The position numbers and the translations under genes are program-made. A DNA stretch of 64,000 nucleotides. Origin: Pseudomonas sp. CFBP13508 (lineage in GTDB: Bacteria > Pseudomonadota > Gammaproteobacteria > Pseudomonadales > Pseudomonadaceae). The notes under the pieces are model-generated. The model saw only the letters and a program-made list of their open reading frames with translations, was not told where the DNA came from and did no database searches. The first letter of the stretch is position 1, and the number at the start of each line of letters is the position of its first letter. Shown one piece after another: positions 32,831-46,074 of this stretch. The DNA is taken from the NCBI RefSeq assembly GCF_005233515.1, contig NZ_QFZZ01000003.1:649259-713258 (forward strand). The letters are read 5' to 3'.

Positions 32831-35266
32831 ATGCGTCTTCCCACGTTCCGTCAGCGTTTTTCTCCTCATTGCATTGCCTACAGCTTATTGATGGCCAGCG
32901 CTGCGTCCTGTCTGGTGATCAGCAACAGCGCCTTCGCGGCGTCGACATCCCAGCGCTTCGCCATTGCCGCCGGCCCGCTGGATAGTGCCTTGAGCCAGTT
33001 CGCCGCTGCCGCCAATGTAATTCTGTCGTTCTCGCCGCAACAGACCAGCCGCCTGCGCAGTGCCGGGTTGAACGGTGACTACAGCGTCGAACAAGGATTC
33101 GCTCAACTGCTGCAAGGCTCGGGTTTACAGGCAGTGCCACAAGCACCCGGCAGTTACATTCTGCAGAACGTGCCCAACGGTGACTCCCTGGAACTGGCGC
33201 CGACCAACATCAATGCGCAGTTGGGCAATCCAATGAATCTCGATTACGCCGCCGACGTCGGCTACAAGGCGCAAAACAGCCGGATCGGTACGAAAACCAG
33301 TACGCCGCTGTCGGAAACACCGCGTTCGGTGTCAGTGGTGACCGGCCAGCGGATCAAGGATCAGAAATCCCAGACACTCACCGACGTACTCGGCTACGTG
33401 CCGGGGATCTTCGCCCCACCTTTTGCCGCCGGCGACAGCTTGGCTGGCGACCTGTTCTATATCCGTGGTTTCAACGCCACCGATTACGGCTACGGTTTGC
33501 TGCGCGATGGACTGCGCGTGCAGGGCAATCGCTATGACACCAGCACCGAGCCGTACGGACTTGAGCGGGTCGAGGTGTTCCGTGGCCCGTCTTCGCTGCT
33601 GTATGGCGAAAATGCGCCAGGCGGTCTGGTCAATCTGGTCAGCAAACGCCCGACCGCCGCGCCTCAGGGTGAAGTGCAACTGGGCTATGGCTCGAACAAT
33701 CACCGGCAAATCGGCGTAGATGTCTCCGGCCCGCTCAATGACAGCGGCAACGTTCTCGGACGCGTGGTGATGCTGGGGCGCAAATCCGATACCCAGACCG
33801 ATCACGTGCCTGACGACCGTATTTATATCGCCCCTTCGCTGACCCTGAATTTCGACGATTTCAATACGCTGACGCTGCTGGCCAACTATCAGAAAGACCA
33901 CACCAACATGGAGCTTGGCCTGCCGGCCGCCGGCACGTTGCTGAGCAATCCCAACGGCCAGCTATCCAAAGACACCATGCTCGGTGACCCGGACTGGAAT
34001 ACCTTCGAACGGGAAACCTGGAGCACCGGCTACGAGTTCAGCCACTCGTTCAACGATGACTGGCAGTTCCGCCAGAACTCGCGCTACATGCAGTCGCGCA
34101 TCACCCGCCACGAAACCTGGCCGGGCAATCTGAACAACGCCGGTTTCGGCACGCGGTTGAACGTGACCGCCTACGATCGCTTCAACAAATCCATGGTGTA
34201 TTCGCTGGATAACCAGCTGGAAGGCAAGTTCGAGGCAGGCGAGCTGGAAAACACCGTGCTGTTCGGCGCCAGCTACGATCGCACCTCGTTCAATCAGGAC
34301 TGGAATGCCGGCGTTGTCGGGCCGATCAATGTGTATAACCCGGTCTACCTGCGTGATCCGACCACTCCGATCGCTGTGCAGAACACTTTGCTTGAGCAGC
34401 AGATGAAAGGTGTTTATGCACAGATCCAGAGCAAGTACGACAACTGGCTGTTTCTGCTCGGCGGTCGCCAGGACTGGGTCGACAGTGACTTCCGCGACAA
34501 GGTGGCCCGAGGCAGCAACATCAGCTCCGAGGACAAGAAGTTCACCTATCAGGGCGGCGTGATGTATCAGTTCGACAACGGCATGACGCCGTATGTCAGC
34601 TACTCCACGGCGTTCGTGCCGGTGCAGCAGATTTCCAACGCCGGAGCGCCGCTTGATCCGATCACCAGCAGCCAGTACGAAGTGGGTTTGAAGTACGAAC
34701 CGATCGGCTGGGACACCGCGTTCACCGCTTCGGTATATGACCTGCGCAAGAAGGACGACACCTATTTCGATGCAACGACTTCGACCTATCGCCAAGTGGG
34801 TGAAAGCCGCGCCAAGGGCGTCGAGCTGGAACTAAACAGCAACCTGACGCAGAACCTCAATGTCACGGCGGCTTATACCTACACCGACGCCAAAATCACC
34901 AAGGATGCGCCGACGTCGCTGGTCAAAGGCCATCAAATGACCGGCGTGCCCCGCAATCAGGCTTCGGTCTGGGCGAAATATCGCTTCCTCGATGGTGATC
35001 TGAAAGGTTTGTATGTGGCCGGTGGTGTGCGTTATTTCGACAGTGCGTTTGCCTACACCTCGCCTTCGTTATACGGAAAGCTGGATGCCGGCGACGTGAC
35101 GTTGGTCGATGCGGCTGTTGGTTACCAGATTGATACACACTGGAGTGTCGATCTGAACGCGAAGAATCTGTTCGACAAGGAATATGTGTCGGGATGCAAC
35201 GATGCCGGCCGTTGCTATTGGGGCGAAGACCGCACGCTGCTCGGTACGGTGTCCTATAACTGGTGA
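32831..35266 (+). CDS. TonB-dependent siderophore receptor with N-terminal signalling domain
   Basis: This 811-residue outer-membrane transducer has a signal peptide at about residues 1-37 ending SAFA. An STN signalling domain spans about 42-115 (RFAIAAGPLDSALSQFAAAA, YSVEQGFAQLLQGSGLQAV). The plug domain spans about 155-275 (SVVTGQRIKDQKSQTLTDVL, RGPSSLLYGENAPGGLVNLV) and a 22-strand barrel ends in the aromatic residue of GTVSYNW. A disulfide-like CNDAGRCYWGEDR near the end is typical of hydroxamate siderophore receptors such as FhuA/FoxA/FiuA types, so ferrichrome or ferrioxamine is a plausible ligand, not proven. It is regulated by the upstream FecI/FecR pair. Confidence 0.93.
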   Translation: MRLPTFRQRFSPHCIAYSLLMASAASCLVISNSAFAASTSQRFAIAAGPLDSALSQFAAAANVILSFSPQQTSRLRSAGLNGDYSVEQGFAQLLQGSGLQAVPQAPGSYILQNVPNGDSLELAPTNINAQLGNPMNLDYAADVGYKAQNSRIGTKTSTPLSETPRSVSVVTGQRIKDQKSQTLTDVLGYVPGIFAPPFAAGDSLAGDLFYIRGFNATDYGYGLLRDGLRVQGNRYDTSTEPYGLERVEVFRGPSSLLYGENAPGGLVNLVSKRPTAAPQGEVQLGYGSNNHRQIGVDVSGPLNDSGNVLGRVVMLGRKSDTQTDHVPDDRIYIAPSLTLNFDDFNTLTLLANYQKDHTNMELGLPAAGTLLSNPNGQLSKDTMLGDPDWNTFERETWSTGYEFSHSFNDDWQFRQNSRYMQSRITRHETWPGNLNNAGFGTRLNVTAYDRFNKSMVYSLDNQLEGKFEAGELENTVLFGASYDRTSFNQDWNAGVVGPINVYNPVYLRDPTTPIAVQNTLLEQQMKGVYAQIQSKYDNWLFLLGGRQDWVDSDFRDKVARGSNISSEDKKFTYQGGVMYQFDNGMTPYVSYSTAFVPVQQISNAGAPLDPITSSQYEVGLKYEPIGWDTAFTASVYDLRKKDDTYFDATTSTYRQVGESRAKGVELELNSNLTQNLNVTAAYTYTDAKITKDAPTSLVKGHQMTGVPRNQASVWAKYRFLDGDLKGLYVAGGVRYFDSAFAYTSPSLYGKLDAGDVTLVDAAVGYQIDTHWSVDLNAKNLFDKEYVSGCNDAGRCYWGEDRTLLGTVSYNW

Positions 35267-35269
35267 ACA

Positions 35270-35312
35270 AAAAGGGGCTGTGGGTGAATTATCCACAGCC
35301 CCTTCTTTTATT
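35270..35312. terminator. Bidirectional terminator between the TonB receptor and mnmE, with an embedded DnaA box
   Basis: The 12-bp arms AAGGGGCTGTGG (35272-35283) and CCACAGCCCCTT (35293-35304) flank a 9-nt loop, with A-runs before and CTTTTATTT after. It separates convergent genes. The right arm and loop create a perfect TTATCCACA at 35289-35297. Confidence 0.9.
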
Positions 35313-36675
35313 TGCCGATGCAGAAGCTGGAGAAAATCCTCCCCAGCAAGTCATCTGAGCTGAATGCACCGGTAATTTCACCCAGTGAGTGCTGAGCCTG
35401 GCGCAGATCTTCGGCGAGCAATTCGCCTGCCCCGGCCAGGGTCAGTTGCGCGCGGCCATGTTCCAGTGCCGCGCTGGCGTGGCGCAGTGCTTCCAGATGC
35501 CGACGACGTGCGCTGAAGCTGCTCTCCGACGTCTGCTCGTAACCCATGCAAGCCTTGAGGTGATCACGCAGCAGGTCAAGGCCTTCGGCGGACTTGGCGC
35601 TGAGACTGATGGTCACGTGGCCGTCGTCACTGGTTTCCAGAGAAACCGCTTCACCGGTCAGATCGGCTTTGTTCCGGATCAGGGTGACTTTCGCCGGATC
35701 CGGTCTAGACTCGAGGAATTCTGGCCACAAGGCAAAAGGATCCCGTGCCTCTGGTGCGGTCGCATCGACCACCAGTAAAACCCGATCCGCTTCACCAATG
35801 GCTTTCAATGCCCGTTCCACACCGATCTTTTCCACATGATCGTCTGTGTCCCGCAGGCCTGCTGTATCGACAACGTGCAACGGCATGCCGTCGATGTGGA
35901 TATGTTCGCGCAGGATATCCCGCGTGGTGCCGGCGATTTCGGTAACGATGGCCGCTTCTCGACCAGCCAAGGCATTCAACAGGCTGGATTTACCGGCATT
36001 CGGCCGACCAGCTATTACCACGGTCATGCCATCGCGCAACAAAGCCCCCTGCCCGGCTTCGCGCAGTACTGTGGATAACTCGTCGCGGACTTTGTCGAGC
36101 ATGCTCAGCACATGGCCATCGGCGAGGAAGTCGATTTCCTCTTCCGGGAAGTCGATCGCCGCTTCGACGTAGATGCGTAGACCAATCAATTGTTCGGTCA
36201 AGTTATGCACACGCTGGGAAAACGCACCCTGCAATGAACGCAGCGCATTGCGCGCAGCCTGTGCAGAACTGGCTTCGATCAAATCGGCGATTGCCTCGGC
36301 CTGGGCCAGATCGAGTTTGTCGTTGAGGAAAGCGCGCTCGCTGAATTCCCCCGGACGGGCCAGACGACAACCCAATTCCAAGCAACGCTTGAGCAACATG
36401 TCCAGCACGATCGGGCCACCGTGGCCCTGCAATTCCAGGACGTCTTCGCCGGTAAACGAGTTCGGCCCCGGAAAATACAGAGCCAGACCTTCATCCAGCA
36501 CCTGCTGGTCGTCACTGAAAAACGGCCCGTAATGGGCGTATCGCGGTTTCAGTTCACGGCCGCTTATGGTTTTTGCCGCCACGCTGGCCAGCGGCCCGGA
36601 AATACGGACGATGCCCACACCGCCGCGCCCTTGAGCAGTGGCGACAGCGGCAATGGTTTCACGGGGTGTGCTCAT
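35308..36675 (-). CDS. mnmE: tRNA modification GTPase MnmE
   Basis: This 455-residue GTPase is the partner of MnmG in cmnm5U34 synthesis. The N-terminal tetrahydrofolate-binding domain ([20 protein letters not shown]) is followed by a helical domain split by a Ras-like G domain ([14 protein letters not shown] near 225, [16 protein letters not shown]). The protein ends with the catalytic CIGK motif. The ATG at 36675 matches family starts; the frame could begin six codons earlier at 36693. The gene is normally next to mnmG but here is separated from it by 4.6 kb holding an ECF sigma/FecR/receptor module. Confidence 0.97.
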   Translation of the reverse strand: MSTPRETIAAVATAQGRGGVGIVRISGPLASVAAKTISGRELKPRYAHYGPFFSDDQQVLDEGLALYFPGPNSFTGEDVLELQGHGGPIVLDMLLKRCLELGCRLARPGEFSERAFLNDKLDLAQAEAIADLIEASSAQAARNALRSLQGAFSQRVHNLTEQLIGLRIYVEAAIDFPEEEIDFLADGHVLSMLDKVRDELSTVLREAGQGALLRDGMTVVIAGRPNAGKSSLLNALAGREAAIVTEIAGTTRDILREHIHIDGMPLHVVDTAGLRDTDDHVEKIGVERALKAIGEADRVLLVVDATAPEARDPFALWPEFLESRPDPAKVTLIRNKADLTGEAVSLETSDDGHVTISLSAKSAEGLDLLRDHLKACMGYEQTSESSFSARRRHLEALRHASAALEHGRAQLTLAGAGELLAEDLRQAQHSLGEITGAFSSDDLLGRIFSSFCIGK

Positions 36676-36706
36676 AAAGCGGCATCCAGACAAAAGTGGC
36701 AGATAG

Positions 36707-36733
36707 CAAAACGCCCCACTAGGGGGCGTTTTG
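36707..36733. terminator. Hairpin terminator between yidC and mnmE
   Basis: The 11-bp arms CAAAACGCCCC and GGGGCGTTTTG flank a 5-nt loop. On the minus strand the stem ends in GGGGCGTTTTG, giving a short U-tract, so it can end or attenuate yidC-side transcription before mnmE. Confidence 0.8.
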
Positions 36734-36756
36734 AGTGGTGTTATCCACAGTGCAAG

Positions 36757-38436
36757 TTACGCCTCGGCTTTTTTCGTCGCCGCTTCGATCTTACGCGTGA
36801 TGTACCACTGTTGTGCAATAGACAGGCAGTTGTTCACAACCCAGTACAGCACCAGACCAGCAGGGAACCACAGGAAGAAGAAGGTGAAGATGATTGGCAT
36901 CATTTTCATCACTTTCGCCTGCATAGGATCCGGAGGAGTCGGGTTCAACTGCTGCTGGATGAACATGGTTGCGCCCATGATGATCGGCAGAATGAAGAAC
37001 GGATCCTTGATCGACAGGTCAGTGATCCACAGCATGAACGGCGCCTGGCGCATCTCCACGCTTTCCAGCAGAACCCAGTACAGCGAAAGGAAGACCGGCA
37101 TCTGCACGAGGATCGGCAAGCAGCCGCCCAGTGGATTGATCTTCTCTTTCTTGTACAGCTCCATCATGGCTTGCGACATTTTCTGCCGGTCATCGCCATG
37201 TTGCTCTTTCAGCGCAGCCAGTTTCGGTGCCACGGCACGCATGCGCGCCATCGATTTGTAGCTGGCGGCCGACAGCGGGAAGAAGATCCCTTTGATCAGC
37301 ATGGTCAGGAAGATGATCGACCAGCCCCAGTTACCGACAATGGCGTGGATATGTTGCAGCAGCCAGAAGATCGGCTGGGCAATGAACCACAGAATGCCGT
37401 AGTCGACGGTCAATTCCAGACCTGGGGACAACTCTTTCAGTACAGCCTGGCTTTTCGGACCGGCGTACAGCACAGCGCTGGTTTCAACTTTTGCACCTGG
37501 AGCAGCGGTCAAGGTAGGACCGGTGTAACCGATGATGTAGTTGCCTTTGCTGTCTTTACGGGTCTGGACGATGTTGTTTTCGCCCTTGGCCGGAATCCAC
37601 GCAGTCACGAAGTAGTGCTGCAGCCAGGCAACCCAACCACCGGTGACGGTTTCCTTGAGCTGCGCCTTGTCCATGTCCTTCATCGACACTTTCTTGTACG
37701 GCTCGGAACTTGTCCACAGGGCAGCGCCCAGGTAAGTCGCGGTGCCGGTAGCAGTGGTCGACGACGGATCAGCGCTGGCGTCGCGCTTCAACTGGGCAAA
37801 CATTGCGCCGTTCCAGGGCTGAGCGCTCTGGTTATCCACAATGTAGGAGACAGCGACGTCGTACAGGCCACGTTTCAGGGTGAAACGCTTGATGTAGTTG
37901 ACGCCGTCCTTGCTGAATTTCAGGTCAACGACGAGTTGATCCTGACCGTCAGCCAGTTGGTAAACCTTCTTCTCCGAGGAATAAACCGGACGACCGGCCG
38001 GGTTTGCATCCGGGCCGTTGGTACCGATCAGACCGCTTTGCGCCAGATACACACGTTCGCCGCCGTTATCGAACAGCTGGAACGGCACATCAGGACGATC
38101 CTGACGACGTGGATACAGAGGCAGAGTCAGTTGCGCAACATCGCCACCCTGTGGATCGATCGCCAGATCGAGCACATCGGTCTTGACCTGAATCAGATCC
38201 TTGCTGGCGGCGACCGGCGTTTCGGCAGGTGCGCTGGTATCGCTGGCGGCGCGCGGAATATCGTCACTGGCGGCATTTGTGCCAGTGGCGGTGTCCGGCA
38301 AACCGGATGTAGTCGTACTGGAAGCAACATTCTGAGTCGGCAGGGCAGCCTGGCCATAATCCTGGTTCCATTTAAGAACCATGACGTAGGACACGATTGC
38401 CAGGGCGACGATCAGGATCGTGCGTTTGATATCCAT
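36757..38436 (-). CDS. yidC: Membrane protein insertase YidC
   Basis: YidC inserts and folds inner-membrane proteins, alone or with SecYEG; AtpE is one classic substrate. The 559-residue protein has an N-terminal membrane anchor (about 5-22), a large periplasmic domain (about 60-340) and five C-terminal helices including the hydrophilic-groove region (GNWGWSIIFLTMLIKGIFFP and further). The end KIEAATKKAEA is typical for Pseudomonas. It lies 2 bp downstream of yidD, in the rpmH-rnpA-yidD-yidC-mnmE gene string. Confidence 0.98.
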   Translation of the reverse strand: MDIKRTILIVALAIVSYVMVLKWNQDYGQAALPTQNVASSTTTSGLPDTATGTNAASDDIPRAASDTSAPAETPVAASKDLIQVKTDVLDLAIDPQGGDVAQLTLPLYPRRQDRPDVPFQLFDNGGERVYLAQSGLIGTNGPDANPAGRPVYSSEKKVYQLADGQDQLVVDLKFSKDGVNYIKRFTLKRGLYDVAVSYIVDNQSAQPWNGAMFAQLKRDASADPSSTTATGTATYLGAALWTSSEPYKKVSMKDMDKAQLKETVTGGWVAWLQHYFVTAWIPAKGENNIVQTRKDSKGNYIIGYTGPTLTAAPGAKVETSAVLYAGPKSQAVLKELSPGLELTVDYGILWFIAQPIFWLLQHIHAIVGNWGWSIIFLTMLIKGIFFPLSAASYKSMARMRAVAPKLAALKEQHGDDRQKMSQAMMELYKKEKINPLGGCLPILVQMPVFLSLYWVLLESVEMRQAPFMLWITDLSIKDPFFILPIIMGATMFIQQQLNPTPPDPMQAKVMKMMPIIFTFFFLWFPAGLVLYWVVNNCLSIAQQWYITRKIEAATKKAEA

Positions 38437-38438
38437 GA

Positions 38439-38684
38439 TTACTCGGCCATCGAAGAAGAACGGGAGGTAGGGACAGGTGGAACCGGGTCATAACCACCGG
38501 GATTCCACGGATGACAGCGACCTAAACGACGAAAGGTCAGCCAGCCACCGCGCAGAAGGCCATGATTTTCAATGGCTTCATACGCGTAGCAGGAACAACT
38601 GGGGTAGAAGCGACAGTGGCTGGCCATTAAAGGACTAATGGCATAGCGATAAAACTGGATCGGAACGAGGGCCAGTTTACGCAT
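38439..38684 (-). CDS. yidD: Membrane protein insertion efficiency factor YidD
   Basis: This small 81-residue protein starts [20 protein letters not shown] and has the conserved cysteine-rich segment [19 protein letters not shown] and [24 protein letters not shown]. It is thought to assist YidC-dependent insertion. It overlaps the end of rnpA by 8 bp and lies 2 bp before yidC. Confidence 0.96.
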   Translation of the reverse strand: MRKLALVPIQFYRYAISPLMASHCRFYPSCSCYAYEAIENHGLLRGGWLTFRRLGRCHPWNPGGYDPVPPVPTSRSSSMAE

Positions 38685-39078
38685 CGGTACTGTCTACCCC
38701 TACAGTTTCGGTTTTGACTGCCGGAACGGGCTTGTTGCGTGCCAGACGCTTCCAGAGTTTGCCGAAATGCTGAATCAATTCGGGGTTTTCTACATCACCC
38801 AAACCTTTGCGCGCGACGATAACGATGTCCCAGCCGACCAGTGAATCCTGGTGCAGACGGAACGATTCGCGCATCAGACGTTTGAGGCGATTGCGCTCAA
38901 CGGAGAGCTTTACGCTCTTTTTCCCGATAACCAGCCCGAGACGGGGGTGATCAAGATCGTTGTTGCGTGCAAGGAGCAGGAGATTTTTCCCCGGAACCTT
39001 GCCGGTAGGGGAGTCAAAGACTGCCTTGAAATGCCGGGGGGTAAGCAGACGCTTTTCCCGACTGAAGTCCTGACTCAC
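38677..39078 (-). CDS. rnpA: Ribonuclease P protein component
   Basis: This protein subunit of RNase P binds the pre-tRNA leader. From a GTG at 39078 it has 133 residues starting [20 protein letters not shown], with the RNR motif in [16 protein letters not shown]. The frame is open further upstream to 39174, but that stretch overlaps rpmH and does not resemble RnpA. The GTG is embedded in CTGGAGGTGAG, so the only visible Shine-Dalgarno sequence abuts the start codon, which is unusual. The rpmH stop is 16 bp upstream, and coupling to rpmH translation is likely. Confidence 0.93.
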   Translation of the reverse strand: MSQDFSREKRLLTPRHFKAVFDSPTGKVPGKNLLLLARNNDLDHPRLGLVIGKKSVKLSVERNRLKRLMRESFRLHQDSLVGWDIVIVARKGLGDVENPELIQHFGKLWKRLARNKPVPAVKTETVGVDSTDA

Positions 39079-39094
39079 CTCCAGTACCGGATTA

Positions 39095-39229
39095 TCAAAC
39101 TGCCAGACGCGCACGACCTTTGGCGCGACGACGCGACAGGACTGCGCGGCCGTTCTTGGTAGCCATGCGAGCACGGAAACCGTGGGTACGAGCGCGTTTG
39201 ATAGTGCTTGGTTGGAAAGTACGTTTCAT
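39095..39229 (-). CDS. rpmH: 50S ribosomal protein L34
   Basis: This 44-residue ribosomal protein begins [20 protein letters not shown] and ends KGRARLAV. It was read directly on the minus strand from the ATG at 39229 to the TGA at 39095-39097. It is highly basic, as expected for L34. It is the first gene of the rpmH-rnpA-yidD-yidC string and borders the origin; its promoter lies in the adjacent origin region. Confidence 0.98.
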   Translation of the reverse strand: MKRTFQPSTIKRARTHGFRARMATKNGRAVLSRRRAKGRARLAV

Positions 39230-39795
39230 GTCGTGTTACCTGGTTCGTCCACAACGGGCCGGAATGGCCCCCGTTTTAAGAGACCGGGGATTCTAGAGAA
39301 AGCAAGCCTTCAGGTCAATTTCCAACCAGCGTTTCCTTATAAATAGATCCGGGCACGGTTTTAGCTTGAAAGCCTGTCCGCCAGATATAGAAATAAAGAA
39401 GGGAATTATTTAAAGCTTTTCTGTAAAGCTTGTAAAAGCTAGACACGCCATCTTCTGTGGATAACTGCCATGGTGCCTTATTCCACGGGCTGTACAGAGA
39501 ATGACAACTACGGTGGAAAACCGTGTTCAGCCTGTGCTGCGCTATCGGATAAGCTGTGCGTGGAATGGGCTGTTATCCACAGGCTGGTTATCCACCGGGT
39601 TTAGCCCCTAGTTGTCCAGTGCCCTCAGAGGCGTTTATCCACAGGGCTTATTCACATGCCGTTGGTCGCCTTTTAATGCGTTAACGCGTTGATAAATGAT
39701 GGTGACGAACCTACCTGCATGTGGATAAGTGAATCGCTCGCCGCTACAATGGCCGCTTGTTTTTGCCTCACCGGCTTTCAACTTAGGGGATATCC
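39230..39795. other. Chromosomal replication origin oriC (rpmH-dnaA intergenic region)
   Basis: This is 566 bp without a gene. An AT-rich section at about 39335-39440 (CTTATAAATAG, GGAATTATTTAAAGC) is the likely unwinding element. Perfect DnaA boxes lie at 39456-39464, 39573-39581, 39635-39643 and 39720-39728. TTATTCACA at 39648-39656 also fits the TTATNCACA consensus, and TTATCCACC at 39588-39596 differs by one base. The position between rpmH and dnaA is where functional origins were mapped in P. putida and P. aeruginosa. Gene directions diverge from here. Confidence 0.93.
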
Positions 39796-41319
39796 GTGTC
39801 AGTGGAACTTTGGCAGCAGTGCGTGGAGCTTTTGCGCGAAGAGCTGCCTGCCCAACAATTCAACACCTGGATCCGTCCACTACAGGTCGAAGCCGAAGGC
39901 GACGAGTTGCGCGTCTACGCACCGAATCGTTTCGTGCTGGACTGGGTCAACGAAAAGTACCTGGGCCGCGTCCTTGAACTGCTGGATGAGCGCGGCAATG
40001 GCTCGACGCCGGCGCTGTCCTTGTTAATAGGCAGCAAACGCAGCTCGGCACCTCGCGCCGCACCCAATGCACCACTGGCGGCCGCGCAGGTTGCTCAGGC
40101 GCAGGCCAATAATGTGCCAGCGAGCAATCCGGCACCGACGCCAGCCCCTGCTCCGGCCAAGCGTTCCACACAAAAGGCCGCTGAAGTCAGCGAAGAGCCT
40201 TCCCGCGACAGCTTCGACCCGATGGCCGGCGCCGCTTCGCAGCAGGCCCCGGTTCGCGCGGAGCAGCGCACCGTGCAGGTAGAAGGTGCGCTCAAGCACA
40301 CCAGTTACCTGAATCGCACATTCACCTTCGAGAATTTTGTTGAAGGTAAATCCAACCAGCTCGCCCGTGCGGCGGCCTGGCAGGTGGCGGACAATCCCAA
40401 GCACGGTTACAACCCGCTCTTCCTTTATGGTGGCGTCGGCTTGGGTAAAACCCACTTGATGCACGCGGTGGGCAACCATCTATTAAAGAAGAATCCGAAT
40501 GCCAAGGTCGTATACCTGCATTCCGAGCGCTTTGTGGCCGACATGGTCAAGGCGTTGCAACTGAACGCCATCAACGAATTCAAGCGTTTCTACCGTTCGG
40601 TGGACGCCTTGCTGATCGACGATATTCAGTTCTTCGCTCGCAAGGAGCGTTCCCAGGAAGAGTTTTTCCACACCTTCAACGCGTTGCTTGAAGGTGGTCA
40701 GCAGGTCATTCTCACCAGTGACCGCTACCCGAAAGAAATCGAAGGCCTTGAAGAACGCCTCAAATCCCGCTTCGGCTGGGGCCTGACGGTTGCGGTCGAG
40801 CCGCCGGAACTGGAAACCCGCGTGGCGATCCTGATGAAGAAGGCCGATCAGGCCAAAGTCGAGTTGCCTCACGATGCCGCGTTCTTCATTGCCCAGCGCA
40901 TTCGCTCCAACGTCCGTGAGCTGGAAGGTGCGCTGAAACGCGTAATCGCCCACTCGCACTTCATGGGTCGCGACATCACCATCGAGCTGATTCGTGAGTC
41001 CCTGAAAGACCTGTTGGCATTGCAGGACAAACTGGTCTCTGTGGATAACATTCAGCGCACAGTCGCCGAGTATTACAAGATCAAGATCTCCGACCTGCTG
41101 TCCAAGCGCCGTTCGCGCTCGGTGGCACGTCCGCGTCAGGTGGCCATGGCGCTGTCCAAGGAACTGACCAACCACAGCCTGCCGGAAATCGGCGACGTGT
41201 TTGGCGGCCGCGACCACACCACCGTGTTGCACGCTTGCCGCAAGATCAACGAACTTAAGGAATCCGACGCGGACATCCGCGAGGACTACAAGAACCTGCT
41301 GCGTACACTGACCACTTGA
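39796..41319 (+). CDS. dnaA: Chromosomal replication initiator protein DnaA
   Basis: DnaA binds the boxes in oriC and melts the origin. The 507-residue protein starts at GTG 39796 with AGGGGA upstream. Domain I (1-about 85: [20 protein letters not shown]) is followed by a long Ala/Pro-rich domain II linker (about 85-160). The AAA+ domain III has P-loop GGVGLGKTH (Lys218) and LLIDDIQFF. Domain IV carries the DnaA signature [21 protein letters not shown] perfect DnaA box at 41040-41048 lies in its coding sequence. Confidence 0.99.
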   Translation: MSVELWQQCVELLREELPAQQFNTWIRPLQVEAEGDELRVYAPNRFVLDWVNEKYLGRVLELLDERGNGSTPALSLLIGSKRSSAPRAAPNAPLAAAQVAQAQANNVPASNPAPTPAPAPAKRSTQKAAEVSEEPSRDSFDPMAGAASQQAPVRAEQRTVQVEGALKHTSYLNRTFTFENFVEGKSNQLARAAAWQVADNPKHGYNPLFLYGGVGLGKTHLMHAVGNHLLKKNPNAKVVYLHSERFVADMVKALQLNAINEFKRFYRSVDALLIDDIQFFARKERSQEEFFHTFNALLEGGQQVILTSDRYPKEIEGLEERLKSRFGWGLTVAVEPPELETRVAILMKKADQAKVELPHDAAFFIAQRIRSNVRELEGALKRVIAHSHFMGRDITIELIRESLKDLLALQDKLVSVDNIQRTVAEYYKIKISDLLSKRRSRSVARPRQVAMALSKELTNHSLPEIGDVFGGRDHTTVLHACRKINELKESDADIREDYKNLLRTLTT

Positions 41320-41358
41320 TGAACACCAGCGCAGCTTATTAAGGCAAGGGACGAGACC

Positions 41359-42462
41359 ATGCATTTCACCATTCAACGCGAAGCCCTGTTGAAACCCCTG
41401 CAACTGGTCGCAGGCGTCGTCGAGCGCCGACAGACCTTGCCGGTACTGTCCAACGTGCTGTTGGTCGTCGAAGGCCAGCAACTGTCGCTGACCGGTACCG
41501 ACCTGGAAGTCGAGCTGGTCGGTCGTGTGCAACTCGAAGAGCCGGCCGAAACCGGTTCCATCACCGTGCCGGCGCGCAAGCTGATGGACATCTGCAAAAG
41601 CCTGCCCAACGACGCGCTGATCGATATCAAGGTCGACGAGCAGAAACTGGTGGTAAAGGCCGGTCGTAGCCGCTTCACCCTGTCGACGCTGCCGGCCAAC
41701 GATTTCCCGACTGTTGAAGAAGGCCCGGGCTCGCTGACTTGCAGCCTGGAGCAAAGCAAACTGCGTCGCCTGATCGAACGCACCAGCTTCGCCATGGCCC
41801 AGCAGGACGTGCGTTATTACCTCAACGGCATGTTGCTGGAAGTTTCCGCTGGTGTGATCCGCGCCGTGGCCACCGACGGTCACCGTCTGGCGATGTGCTC
41901 GATGCAGGCCGATATCGGTCAGCCTGATCGTCATCAGGTAATCGTGCCGCGTAAAGGTATCCTCGAGCTGGCGCGTCTGCTCACCGAGCCGGAGGGCAAT
42001 GTCAGCATCGTCCTCGGCCAGCATCACATCCGCGCCACCACGGGCGAGTTCACTTTCACCTCGAAACTGGTCGACGGTAAATTCCCGGATTACGAGCGCG
42101 TACTGCCGAAAGGTGGCGACAAACTGGTACTCGGCGATCGTCAGGCATTGCGTGAAGCGTTCAGCCGTACCGCGATTCTGTCCAACGAGAAGTACCGCGG
42201 TATCCGTCTGCAACTGGCCAGCGGTCAGTTGAAGATCCAGGCCAACAACCCGGAGCAGGAAGAAGCGGAAGAAGAAGTGGGCGTTGAATACAACGGCGGC
42301 TCGCTGGAAATCGGCTTCAACGTCAGCTATCTGCTCGACGTGCTGGGCGTGATGACCACCGAGCAGGTTCGCCTGATCCTGTCCGACTCCAACAGCAGTG
42401 CGCTGGTGCAAGAGTCCGACAATGACGATTCGGCTTACGTTGTCATGCCGATGCGTCTGTAA
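41359..42462 (+). CDS. dnaN: DNA polymerase III beta sliding clamp
   Basis: This 367-residue ring-forming processivity factor has three beta-clamp domains, starts MHFTIQREALLKPLQLVAGV and ends SAYVVMPMRL, the conserved C-terminus that forms the protein-binding pocket. It is 39 bp downstream of dnaA and probably co-transcribed with it and recF. A GGGACGAGACC leader precedes the ATG. Confidence 0.99.
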   Translation: MHFTIQREALLKPLQLVAGVVERRQTLPVLSNVLLVVEGQQLSLTGTDLEVELVGRVQLEEPAETGSITVPARKLMDICKSLPNDALIDIKVDEQKLVVKAGRSRFTLSTLPANDFPTVEEGPGSLTCSLEQSKLRRLIERTSFAMAQQDVRYYLNGMLLEVSAGVIRAVATDGHRLAMCSMQADIGQPDRHQVIVPRKGILELARLLTEPEGNVSIVLGQHHIRATTGEFTFTSKLVDGKFPDYERVLPKGGDKLVLGDRQALREAFSRTAILSNEKYRGIRLQLASGQLKIQANNPEQEEAEEEVGVEYNGGSLEIGFNVSYLLDVLGVMTTEQVRLILSDSNSSALVQESDNDDSAYVVMPMRL

Positions 42463-42476
42463 TCAGCAGATCCTGA

Positions 42477-46003
<3,527 letters not shown>

Positions 46004-46025
46004 TCCCTGTTGTTTGCCCGCCCAT

Positions 46026-46056
46026 AAAAACCCCGGCCAGTGCGCCGGGGTTTTTT
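46026..46056. terminator. Bidirectional terminator downstream of gyrB
   Basis: The arms CCCCGGC (46031-46037) and GCCGGGG (46044-46050) flank a 6-nt loop, with AAAAA before and TTTTTT after, giving a 12-bp extended stem. It separates gyrB from the convergent glycosyltransferase gene. Confidence 0.93.
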
Positions 46057-46074
46057 ATGTCGGAGGGAACGAGA

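Noticed and set aside
39079..39174. A longer RnpA reading start inside rpmH
   Set aside because: The upstream residues come from another frame of rpmH and do not match RnpA.
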